A DNA stretch of 64,000 nt from RGIG4079 sp045596365. Lineage in GTDB: Bacteria > Bacteroidota > Bacteroidia > Bacteroidales > Muribaculaceae. Location: assembly GCA_045596365.1 (NCBI GenBank), contig JAZOCE010000022.1, positions 51,123-115,122 of the forward strand, written 5' to 3'. This document shows positions 51,700 through 59,743 of the stretch, one piece after another. The translations under genes and the position numbers were made by a program. Each line of letters opens with the position of its first letter. Position 1 is the stretch's first letter. The notes beneath the pieces are model-generated. The model was not told where the DNA came from. It saw only the letters and a list, made by a program, of their open reading frames with translations, and ran no database searches.

Positions 51700-53037
51700 C
51701 TATAGAGAGTATTTTTCCATTCGGCGGTATAATGCTTGTCGGGTAATCCCTAAAGACTGTGCAACTTGTGATAAGTTTCCACGATATTGTTCAAGAGCCT
51801 TAGCTATTGTTTGTCGTTCTACCTCTTCCAATGTAAATAATGAAGAAGGAGTATTCTCGGTGTTGATATTCATCGCACAAGTAGCTTTATATTCACGTCT
51901 GAAAGCGTCGGCATTTAATCGAGGACTATCATTGATGAGCAATGTGCGTTCCACAAGATTTTTCAACTCACGAATATTTCCTGAATAGGGTAATCCTTTG
52001 AGAAAATCCATTGCATCATCAGTAATAATTGCAGGTTTAGCTCCATTTTGAGAATATAGCAGTTTGGCAAAATGATTAACAAGCAAAGGTATATCTTCAA
52101 CACGTTCTCTTAAAGGAGGAAGATGCAATGTTATGAGGCTAATGCGGTAAAACAAATCTTCACGAAAATCCTTCTCGGCAACCATTTGTCGGAGGTCGGC
52201 ATTTGTAGCACAGATAACACGCACATCGGTGCGTCGTTGACGGCTGTCTCCTAAAACTTCATAGGTGCGATCTTGTAATACTCGCAATAATTTTACTTGG
52301 CAATTCTTTTCCAAATCGCCTATCTCGTCAAGAAAAATAGAGCCTTTATCGGCAATCTCAAAACGCCCTTGACGATCCGCTACTGCCCCGGTAAACGAGC
52401 CTTTGCGATGACCAAACATTTCACTCTCAAAAAGGCTTTGTGATATGCCTCCAAGATTTACTTTAACAAATGCATGTGATTGACGATTACTATTGCGATG
52501 AATCGCTTCGGCTATTAATTCTTTACCCGTACCACTTTCACCGGTAATTAATACTGAAGCATCGGTGCGAGCGATGCGCTTAACTGTTTCAAGAACTGAT
52601 AATAGTTGAGGACTTTCTCCAATTATGCCACATCGATTAAAATCATCTGAAGCAATAGGCATAGAGCCTTCGGTTAGCTCTATCGCTGTCTTTACTCGTT
52701 GCAATAATGAAATATTGTCCCAAGGTTTAGTGATAAAATCTTGTGCACCTGCTTTTATCCCATCAACTGCGAGTTGAATGTTGCCCCATGCTGTCATTAA
52801 TATTACAGGAACAAGAGGTTGGAATAATCTGATTTGTTTAAGTAAAGTCAGTCCCTCAACTCCATCGGTTGATAGAGAGTAGTTCATATCCAATAGTATC
52901 AATTGTGGTGCCGTATTTCTAATAATGCAAATCGCTTCAGCAGGAGAGGCGACTGCCTCAACGCTATATCCGGCACGTTTTAACACCAAAGATAATGAGG
53001 TGCGTATTACAATATCGTCATCAACAACAAGTATCAT
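51700..53037 (-). CDS. NtrC-family sigma-54-dependent response regulator
   Basis: The 445-residue regulator has a receiver domain with Asp 6-8 and phosphoacceptor Asp 50 (LILLDMN). An AAA+ domain follows with Walker A ITGESGTGKELIAEA (about 165-178), the sigma-54-contacting loop as GSFTGA (213-218, the usual GAFTGA with one change) and Walker B IFLDEIGDL. A C-terminal Fis-type helix-turn-helix (LSQVAQSLGITRQALYRR) completes it. It should activate sigma-54 promoters; the sigma-54-like promoter plus dyad found ahead of the HlyD gene is its likely target, making the operon self-regulated. It is followed directly by its kinase. Confidence 0.97.
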   Translation of the reverse strand: MILVVDDDIVIRTSLSLVLKRAGYSVEAVASPAEAICIIRNTAPQLILLDMNYSLSTDGVEGLTLLKQIRLFQPLVPVILMTAWGNIQLAVDGIKAGAQDFITKPWDNISLLQRVKTAIELTEGSMPIASDDFNRCGIIGESPQLLSVLETVKRIARTDASVLITGESGTGKELIAEAIHRNSNRQSHAFVKVNLGGISQSLFESEMFGHRKGSFTGAVADRQGRFEIADKGSIFLDEIGDLEKNCQVKLLRVLQDRTYEVLGDSRQRRTDVRVICATNADLRQMVAEKDFREDLFYRISLITLHLPPLRERVEDIPLLVNHFAKLLYSQNGAKPAIITDDAMDFLKGLPYSGNIRELKNLVERTLLINDSPRLNADAFRREYKATCAMNINTENTPSSLFTLEEVERQTIAKALEQYRGNLSQVAQSLGITRQALYRRMEKYSL

Positions 53038-53055
53038 ATTACAAATATAAAAATT

Positions 53056-54540
53056 TTATCTCAATATTGCATCAAAGTCGGCATTGATACTTGCATTATT
53101 GGCAAAATCCCATAAAGTGAGACTGCGCACTTGATAATAGTAATACCAATAATAGAATAATTCGTTGATGCGTTTTTGCCGAGCTTGATCCTTACTTGTC
53201 TGAGCATCGTTAAGATCAAGAGTGCTTAGTCGGCCTATCATGAATGTTTCAACATTAGTATTATAGCGACGATTTGCTATTTCATCAGCTTCGCAAGCAA
53301 TAAGCAATTGCCGACGTTGATTGTTAAATTGTTCTGTGAGAATAAACAAATTTTGATGAAAATTCATAGTCTCTTGTCTTAATTGATTTTCGACCACCTC
53401 ACGATTACTTTCTGCTACTTTTACTTGACCTCGGCGTTTTCCCCAGTCAAGTATAGGAATTTTTATACCAACTTCTACAATTTGATTGTCTTTCAGATGA
53501 TTGTAGGATTGAGATAATTCATTGTGTGTACCTGTAAACCCAACTTGTGCGTATAAAGATATTTGACGCATATTCCCACGTGCTTTTGCTACATTATAGT
53601 CAGCTTCAAGCTGGCGACGACGAATATTGATTGCAAAAGGATTATTCTCTAATGCTTTGTCAAGCACATTCTGATAAACAAGTTCTACTTGAGGAATAGA
53701 ATCGGGAACAATGGGGACAAGTTCCGTATCTCCGTCAATATCGAGAAAAGAGCAAAGTTTAAACATATTGCTTTTCATTGTACTCTCATTATCAGTGAGA
53801 TCTGATTCTGCGTTTAGTAAATTCAGTTTAAGTTGTAAAACATCGTTTTCACTGATTTTCCCCATTTCACGTTTGGCTATAGCTACTTTATAAAGTTTTT
53901 GAGCATTTTCAAGATTTTGTCGAGCAATGTTTACATTTTCAAGAGCAAGTAGCAAGTTGAAAAAGTAATTTATTGTAGTCATTGTAACTTCTTCGGTTGC
54001 TGAAAGAAATGATGCTTTAGCTTCACGATATCGAAGAGGCTCGATTTTGCGTTCCCACTTGATTGTATTTGTTCCAAATATGGGTTGTGTGAGTGTCAAT
54101 GCAATAGGAACACTCATAAATTGTCTTGTCTTATCTCCATTTAATTGTTTCATGAAATCAAGAGATGATGATAGAGACAATTTACCTCCTGTGAGCCAAA
54201 TGTTTTGATCTATTGAAATGTTGCCACTTAATCCTAAATAGTCATTACGCACATATGTATAACTTCCATCACTTTGCTGGTAAGGGTTGTAATTTTTGTT
54301 ATAGCTTGGTAATGTTGAGGAAAAATTAATTTCCGGTAATAAGTTGGCTCTAAATGTGCGATATTCCCAATAGGCTGTTTTGAGCTCATTTAGGGCTACT
54401 GCTGCGTCCACACTATTACGACGAGCCATTGCTATTGCTTCATCAAGCGTAAGGTTACGTTGCATGGCTTGCGCTTGAGCGGAACACTCAATTCCGCTCA
54501 AAGCGATTACCGATAATATATAAATGAAAAAGCGTTTCAT
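53056..54540 (-). CDS. TolC-family outer-membrane efflux channel
   Basis: About 494 residues with a signal peptide (MKRFFIYILSVIALSG, ending SAQAQA) and two TolC/OEP repeats of long amphipathic helices (NLTLDEAIAMARRNS, REMGKISENDVLQLKLNLLNAESDL, the second only in part: SENDVLQLKLNLLNAE). It forms the outer-membrane duct for the MacA/MacB-like pump. ATG 54540 is chosen for the signal peptide; in-frame ATGs at 54567 and 54600 would overlap the upstream permease gene. It is followed by the NtrC-type regulator after 18 bases. Confidence 0.93.
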   Translation of the reverse strand: MKRFFIYILSVIALSGIECSAQAQAMQRNLTLDEAIAMARRNSVDAAVALNELKTAYWEYRTFRANLLPEINFSSTLPSYNKNYNPYQQSDGSYTYVRNDYLGLSGNISIDQNIWLTGGKLSLSSSLDFMKQLNGDKTRQFMSVPIALTLTQPIFGTNTIKWERKIEPLRYREAKASFLSATEEVTMTTINYFFNLLLALENVNIARQNLENAQKLYKVAIAKREMGKISENDVLQLKLNLLNAESDLTDNESTMKSNMFKLCSFLDIDGDTELVPIVPDSIPQVELVYQNVLDKALENNPFAINIRRRQLEADYNVAKARGNMRQISLYAQVGFTGTHNELSQSYNHLKDNQIVEVGIKIPILDWGKRRGQVKVAESNREVVENQLRQETMNFHQNLFILTEQFNNQRRQLLIACEADEIANRRYNTNVETFMIGRLSTLDLNDAQTSKDQARQKRINELFYYWYYYYQVRSLTLWDFANNASINADFDAILR

Positions 54541-54556
54541 AAGAAATAATGTCTTA

Positions 54557-55876
54557 TTATTCGTCATGTAGAGCCTCAGCCGGGAGTTCGCGGGTAGCAC
54601 GACTTACCGGTATAAGTGTCCCAATCAAGGATGTGACGAGAAGAACGAGGTAAACAATAATTGATATCACAGAAAAATGTGTTATAGGATTATTTTGCCA
54701 ATATTCCGGATTGAGCATATCTTTACTAAGCATATTAACATTGGCAAAGAAATTATTGGTATATACATAATGGGCCATTATAATGGTGCTTAATATTACA
54801 GCAACAGAAACCAATATTGCTGATTCTGTTAAGAATTGGCTAGTAATTCTCCATTTTGATGCTCCGATACTGCGCATGACTCCTATTTCTTGACGTCGAG
54901 CATTGGCACGCACCCAGAATGTTCCCACCATTCCAAGAAATACACACATTAACCCAAATATTGCAAATATTGTGTTTCGGCGGGTTGAGTTTAGTTCTCC
55001 AAATACTTCCGCCATATTTAAAGCAGCTATATCAAATCGTTCAATCCCTAAACAATAATAGTTCCCGCGACTGAGTTTTAGTTTAATTTCTTCTTCAAAG
55101 CGTTTCTCAAATTTAGCTTGGTCAACTTCGTCTTTAACTCTGAATGTGAATGTATAAGACCAGTGCATATAGAAATTTCCCTCTATGTCATTACAAAATG
55201 AAGCAGAAGCAAAAGCAGTGGGATAGGGCTGATTATAATCACGATCTTTAAAGTCTTTAAATACTCCGGCTATTTCTCGTACGTCTTTCTTATAATCATA
55301 GCATTTTTCTCCTACTACATCAGTTCTTCCATATAGCATTTTTGCTGAATTTTCAGAGATATATATCAGATTGCGAGATGCAAAGTCAGGAGCTATTGTC
55401 ATGGTTGCTCCGCTATTTACATCTTTAAGCCGATAAGTTTTTAGAATATCGCTACCTTCAACCGGAACAAAATGATAAAATTGTAGATGCGTTCTCTTAG
55501 ATAAGGCAGTATCTGCAAACAATTCTCCTCCGCTAAAACTCCCGCTATTGGCATAGTCCATTCCGTATGCAATAGCAAAACTCTCTATTTCCGGAAGATT
55601 GCGCATTTCGCGTATGATGTCGAGGAATTGTAGTCTTACCAGAGAATCATTATCCATTTCTGTGCTATATTTGTGAGATGTTCGAGGAATTTTATTCATT
55701 TTTAGGATGTATATTCCATCTTGTTCATATCCTCTGTCAATGTTTTTATTTGCAATTTGGACGCACAAAGGATCCAAAACAATCCATAAAAATATACCCA
55801 CAAAAAGCAATTCAAAGAATATCCAGCCGTTTTGACGACGTTGGTTCCATATTTGTTTTAAAGTAGTTCTAAACAT
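54557..55876 (-). CDS. MacB/FtsX-type ABC transporter permease (second of pair)
   Basis: The 439-residue permease has an N-terminal helix, a large periplasmic MacB-PCD domain (about 45-290) and three C-terminal helices (FAIFGLMCVFLGMVGTFWV and later ones). It also has the coupling motif EIGVMRSIGASKWRI. It works with the adjacent ATPase and the sister permease, probably as a heterodimer. It lies seven bases after the first permease gene. Substrate unknown; peptides, lipids or drugs are typical for this class. Confidence 0.93.
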   Translation of the reverse strand: MFRTTLKQIWNQRRQNGWIFFELLFVGIFLWIVLDPLCVQIANKNIDRGYEQDGIYILKMNKIPRTSHKYSTEMDNDSLVRLQFLDIIREMRNLPEIESFAIAYGMDYANSGSFSGGELFADTALSKRTHLQFYHFVPVEGSDILKTYRLKDVNSGATMTIAPDFASRNLIYISENSAKMLYGRTDVVGEKCYDYKKDVREIAGVFKDFKDRDYNQPYPTAFASASFCNDIEGNFYMHWSYTFTFRVKDEVDQAKFEKRFEEEIKLKLSRGNYYCLGIERFDIAALNMAEVFGELNSTRRNTIFAIFGLMCVFLGMVGTFWVRANARRQEIGVMRSIGASKWRITSQFLTESAILVSVAVILSTIIMAHYVYTNNFFANVNMLSKDMLNPEYWQNNPITHFSVISIIVYLVLLVTSLIGTLIPVSRATRELPAEALHDE

Positions 55877-55883
55877 AGTGATA

Positions 55884-57179
55884 TTATTGTTTTGGATTTA
55901 GTGAATTAATGATTGTTTGTCGCAATGATATAGATGCCGGAATAAGGGTCGAGATGATGTTAAGAATAAAACATATTGCTAAAACGGCTGCAAACACCCA
56001 CCAATTAAAAAGCATTTCTATAGAAAGATTGTCGGATAACAATTGGGCGCTTTCTATAAATCCGTTATGCAAAATGTTTGTAATCCAACTACTGCCGCAA
56101 AGTAGTATTGCGTAGCAGATAATGATACCGACAAATCCACCGAAAGTGGTTAACAAGAGGTTTTCCCAGAGAATTTGTGAAAGGAGTTGTCTGTTTGTTG
56201 CTCCATAGGTCTTGCGTATTCCAAGTTCAGGAAGTCGCTTGTTCATTCTTGATGATATCATTCCACTAAGATTAAGTGCAGGGATAATCAAGAGCGCAAA
56301 CAATATATATCCATATTTTAGGAGTTCATCCTTTTCGTTGAGGATCTTGCCAAACCTAAATTGGCTCGCCCAATAAGTATCAGGACCAAGTAGCTGGTAA
56401 TTAAAAAGTTTATCGTGCTGATTATATTTGTGCATCATTTCGGCAATTTCTGCTTTTACAGCATCAATTTCATTGTCTGATTTTGCTGTAATTGCAATCT
56501 CGCAATCACCTAAAATATCATCTATATCTGTATACTCTGTAGTGGAAAAAGGAGCCCAAACATCGGCCACCGTTTTGTTATCCATTACGGCGGCAACATC
56601 TTTTACGACACCGATAATCTTATATTCAGAACCGGAGATCTCTATGGTCTTATTAATTACATCTTCGGTCATAAATAAGCGTTTGGCGCAACTTTGAGAA
56701 ACTACTACATTTTTTGACTTTGTTTGTATATCGGAATCATTATAAGGTCTCCCATCTATAAATTCAAAATCATAAACATTCCAATAGCCGGCATCTGTAT
56801 GTTTCAAAACGATAGGCGTTGATGTGTGTAATGTTGACGCTTCTATTCGGGATAATCCCCAATAATCGGCTTTAACTCCTGTAACGGCATCAACTGATGG
56901 TAATTGGCATATCATACTTACTAAAGAAAAATTTGGTGTGCTTTGCCAATAATTATTACTTGTTGAGTCTTTTTCTGTTTTTTCGACAGAGTCAATAATT
57001 AAAGTGCGATCGCGTTTGTATTCAGGGTATAAAGGGGCAAATTTGATATATAGGATTACAAACAGAGTCATTGTCAATGCTATGGATAATCCGGTACCGA
57101 TGATATATATGCCAGAAAACAATTTGTTTTGGAGTATCATCATCCATGCTTGTTTGAGATATAAAGTTATTTTATTCAT
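55884..57179 (-). CDS. MacB/FtsX-type ABC transporter permease (first of pair)
   Basis: The 431-residue permease has the same plan as its neighbour: one N-terminal helix (about 18-40), a periplasmic PCD domain (RLFMTEDVINKTIEISG, VAAVMDNKTVADVW) and C-terminal helices. Its coupling segment is ELGIRKTYGATNRQLLSQI. Sequence differs enough from the second permease to predict a heterodimer. It begins 18 bases after the ATPase gene. Confidence 0.93.
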   Translation of the reverse strand: MNKITLYLKQAWMMILQNKLFSGIYIIGTGLSIALTMTLFVILYIKFAPLYPEYKRDRTLIIDSVEKTEKDSTSNNYWQSTPNFSLVSMICQLPSVDAVTGVKADYWGLSRIEASTLHTSTPIVLKHTDAGYWNVYDFEFIDGRPYNDSDIQTKSKNVVVSQSCAKRLFMTEDVINKTIEISGSEYKIIGVVKDVAAVMDNKTVADVWAPFSTTEYTDIDDILGDCEIAITAKSDNEIDAVKAEIAEMMHKYNQHDKLFNYQLLGPDTYWASQFRFGKILNEKDELLKYGYILFALLIIPALNLSGMISSRMNKRLPELGIRKTYGATNRQLLSQILWENLLLTTFGGFVGIIICYAILLCGSSWITNILHNGFIESAQLLSDNLSIEMLFNWWVFAAVLAICFILNIISTLIPASISLRQTIINSLNPKQ

Positions 57180-57197
57180 GGGTATATTGATTATCGA

Positions 57198-57872
57198 TTA
57201 ACATACTTGTCTTCCGTCAAAGAATCGAGCGATGCGACTTGTTTGTCGTGCTTGTTCCTCATTGTGAGTAACCATGACAATGGTGCATCCATCTTGTTGG
57301 TTAAGTTCATGAAGAATATCCATTACCTCTGCTCCCATTTTAGAATCAAGGTTACCCGTTGGCTCGTCGGTGAGTATTATTTCAGGTTGACCTATAATGG
57401 CACGAGCAATAGCTACACGTTGACATTGTCCGCCTGATAATTGAGACGGCATGTGGTGTAAACGATGGCTTAGACCTACGCGTTCAAGAACGGCCTTTGC
57501 TTGTTCTACTGATTCCTTGTGAGATACACCTCGGTATATTAGAGGCAGTTGCACGTTGTCAATAACATTAAGTGATGGAATGAGGTGGAATGATTGAAAA
57601 ACAAATCCGAGTGTCTCATTACGGAATTTTGCTAATGCCTTATCGCTCATCTTTGCATCAATCAGTTTACCGTTCATTTCTATGGTCCCATTTGTTGGAG
57701 AATCGAGCAAACCGATGATGTTGAGTAGCGTAGATTTTCCGCAACCCGATGGTCCCATAATGCTTAAAAATTCACCTTTTCCTACTTCTAAGTTTACATT
57801 TTCGAGAGCTTGAGTCTCAATCTCTTTAGTGCGGTAGATTTTGTCAATACCTGTAAGTTTAATGATTGCCAT
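57198..57872 (-). CDS. MacB/LolD-type ABC transporter ATPase
   Basis: The 224-residue ATPase carries Walker A GPSGCGKSTLLNIIG, Q-loop FVFQSFHLIPSLNV, signature LSGGQCQRVAIARA, Walker B IILTDEPTGNLD and switch His in VTHNEEQA. It is a stand-alone ATPase, whereas E. coli MacB fuses it to the permease. It powers the two following permeases and comes 31 bases after the membrane-fusion gene. Confidence 0.96.
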   Translation of the reverse strand: MAIIKLTGIDKIYRTKEIETQALENVNLEVGKGEFLSIMGPSGCGKSTLLNIIGLLDSPTNGTIEMNGKLIDAKMSDKALAKFRNETLGFVFQSFHLIPSLNVIDNVQLPLIYRGVSHKESVEQAKAVLERVGLSHRLHHMPSQLSGGQCQRVAIARAIIGQPEIILTDEPTGNLDSKMGAEVMDILHELNQQDGCTIVMVTHNEEQARQTSRIARFFDGRQVC

Positions 57873-57903
57873 AATAATATATTTTTTTAGATTAATATTC
57901 TGT

Positions 57904-59151
57904 TTAATTTACTTTGATTGATTTAGCATCTTTAAATTGTTTCATGTCGCTGATTACGACGCGATCTCCGGTGTTTAGTCCTTCGATAACTTCAACCTTA
58001 TCATAACTACATTCCCCTAAACGCACTATGCGAGGAACTAATGTCTCATTTTCGTCAAATACAAAGAGTGTATATTCTCCAGGCCCTACATAGTAATTGG
58101 AATTAGGTAATCGCAAAACATTCTCTTTTATAGAGTTTACGACATGAACATCGGCTTTTAATCCAGAATGCAGGCGTTGATGATTATCTTCGTCAAGATT
58201 TACAGTAAAGGAAATTTTTCCATCTTTGCTGAGAGGTGTAACGCTTCCAATTGTCCCATTGAGATTGTCGTTACCTATTTTGACAGTAACCTTTCCTCCG
58301 GCGGTTACATATTCGCTATAGATATCAGCAATAGAGCCGTTAATTTTAAAATGGGAAAGATCGCTCACTACAGCAATTTTGCTCCCTTGTGATACTTGCG
58401 CCCCCACTTCGTCCATGATATATGTAATAATGGCGTTACGTGGTGAACGAATGGCGGCATCGTCAAGGGTGCGCTTGATTTCGGCAAGATTGCGAGATGC
58501 AATGTTTATCTCAAGTTGTTTTTCACGCTCATCAGCTGCTTTAATCAACTTTTCATTGGATAGTTGCTGGCGAAGTTGCTCAAGTTCGAGTCGGCTTGTC
58601 TTACATGAAAATTCAGCCTCTTTTACTTTGTCATGAGTTCCGGAGCCGAGGCTGTCTAAGTAGCGTTCATTGCGTAATTCTGCTTCAAGGCGATCAAGTT
58701 TCATTGCAGCTACTTTGACTTTCATTGATAGGTCGTCAAGATAAGTGCGGTTGTTGATTTTTAGTCGTTCAAATTGACTTTGTTGCATTTGTAATTGGTC
58801 AACACTCTTTTGGTAATCAATTTGTGCGCTTTGTGTGTCAAGGCGAAGAAGTGGTGTCCCAGCTTCAATAGCATCTCCACTGTGATGTAGCACCTCAAGA
58901 ATTTGAGAGTTGATGGGGCAGATAATCATCTCTTCGATAGATGGTACTACTATTCCCGAAGCTGCAACACTCGGTTCTATATCTCCGCAGTCAACAACAG
59001 CGATTTTTATTTGATCTCGTTTAACGGAGTTGCGAGAGAGTGATGTGAAAGTTAAAATGAGGGCAATTACAGCTACTGATGCAATTGCGATGCGCAAAAA
59101 TCTTTTTATGCGTCGGCGTTTGATTTCTTCTATAGGTATTTGTCTGTCCAT
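57904..59151 (-). CDS. HlyD/MacA-type periplasmic membrane-fusion protein
   Basis: The 415-residue adaptor has an N-terminal membrane helix (about 18-38), a lipoyl/barrel-sandwich part (INSQILEVLHHSGDAIEAGTPLLRLD, given in part: SGDAIEAGTPLLRLD), a long coiled-coil hairpin (about 100-220) and a beta-barrel plus membrane-proximal domain. It links the inner-membrane pump to TolC. It is the first gene of the seven-gene efflux operon and lies directly behind the sigma-54-like promoter. Confidence 0.95.
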   Translation of the reverse strand: MDRQIPIEEIKRRRIKRFLRIAIASVAVIALILTFTSLSRNSVKRDQIKIAVVDCGDIEPSVAASGIVVPSIEEMIICPINSQILEVLHHSGDAIEAGTPLLRLDTQSAQIDYQKSVDQLQMQQSQFERLKINNRTYLDDLSMKVKVAAMKLDRLEAELRNERYLDSLGSGTHDKVKEAEFSCKTSRLELEQLRQQLSNEKLIKAADEREKQLEINIASRNLAEIKRTLDDAAIRSPRNAIITYIMDEVGAQVSQGSKIAVVSDLSHFKINGSIADIYSEYVTAGGKVTVKIGNDNLNGTIGSVTPLSKDGKISFTVNLDEDNHQRLHSGLKADVHVVNSIKENVLRLPNSNYYVGPGEYTLFVFDENETLVPRIVRLGECSYDKVEVIEGLNTGDRVVISDMKQFKDAKSIKVN

Positions 59152-59185
59152 AAATAATGTTTTTGTTTTCTGGCATTATTATATG

Positions 59186-59200
59186 ACGAATACCGTGCCA
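59186..59200 (-). promoter_or_regulatory. sigma-54-type -24/-12 promoter of the efflux operon
   Basis: On the minus strand the site is TGGCACGGTATTCGT. The -24 element TGGCACG is perfect. The -12 element reads TCGT where TTGC is usual, so it keeps the G but is imperfect. The predicted start near 59175 leaves about 25 bases to the HlyD ATG. The operon itself encodes a sigma-54 activator. Confidence 0.65.
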
Positions 59201-59244
59201 AAGCTGTAAGTAATTGAAAATCAGTGTTAATATAAGCTGACGGT

Positions 59245-59262
59245 GTGTCCGTTATCGGACAC
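59245..59262. promoter_or_regulatory. perfect dyad, likely NtrC-type activator (UAS) site
   Basis: GTGTCCG-TTAT-CGGACAC, a 7-bp perfect inverted repeat with four-base centre. Its centre lies about 78 bases upstream of the predicted sigma-54 start, the usual place for an enhancer-binding protein site. Confidence 0.6.
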
Positions 59263-59284
59263 TTTTAAGTTGAATAAATAAAAA

Positions 59285-59311
59285 GACCGCAGACAATAAC
59301 AGTCAGCGGTC
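59285..59311 (-). terminator. terminator of trxA
   Basis: GACCGC-x-GAC pairs with GTC-x-GCGGTC around a seven-base loop; on the minus strand a T5 tract and more T follow. It lies 37 bases past the trxA stop. Confidence 0.8.
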
Positions 59312-59347
59312 GATGTTTCGCTATATTATATAATGTATATAATAATA

Positions 59348-59671
59348 TTAAAGAGCGATAAGTTCGTTGATTTTTTCTTCCAAAGTAGCTTTAGATTGAG
59401 AGCCGGCTAAACGTATGTCGGTTTTTTCTCCGTTTTTGAAGAATAGGATAGTTGGGATTGACATAATGCGATATTTTGTGCTTAAGTCGCTTTCTTCATC
59501 AACATTATATTTCCCAATAACTACTGCATCTCCAAATTGTTCAGCGAGTTCGTCAATAATAGGAGATAGACGCATACATGGTCCACACCATGTTGCCCAA
59601 AAGTCAATAACAACCGGTTTGCCTGATGCAATTATTTCATCAACGTTTTGATCTGTAAAAGTAAAAGCCAT
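59348..59671 (-). CDS. trxA: thioredoxin
   Basis: The 107-residue protein is the classical small cytoplasmic disulfide reductase. It has the active site FWATWCGPCMRLSPII (WCGPC), the cis-Pro region MSIPTILFFKNGE and a normal length. No signal peptide. It follows dnaE by 72 bases on the same strand and has its own terminator; a redox donor for ribonucleotide reductase and other enzymes. Confidence 0.98.
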   Translation of the reverse strand: MAFTFTDQNVDEIIASGKPVVIDFWATWCGPCMRLSPIIDELAEQFGDAVVIGKYNVDEESDLSTKYRIMSIPTILFFKNGEKTDIRLAGSQSKATLEEKINELIAL

Positions 59672-59743
59672 TTTATATAAATTTTTAGTTAGTATTTTCT
59701 TATTGCAAATTTAATGAACATAAAATTATTTGACAAATATAAA

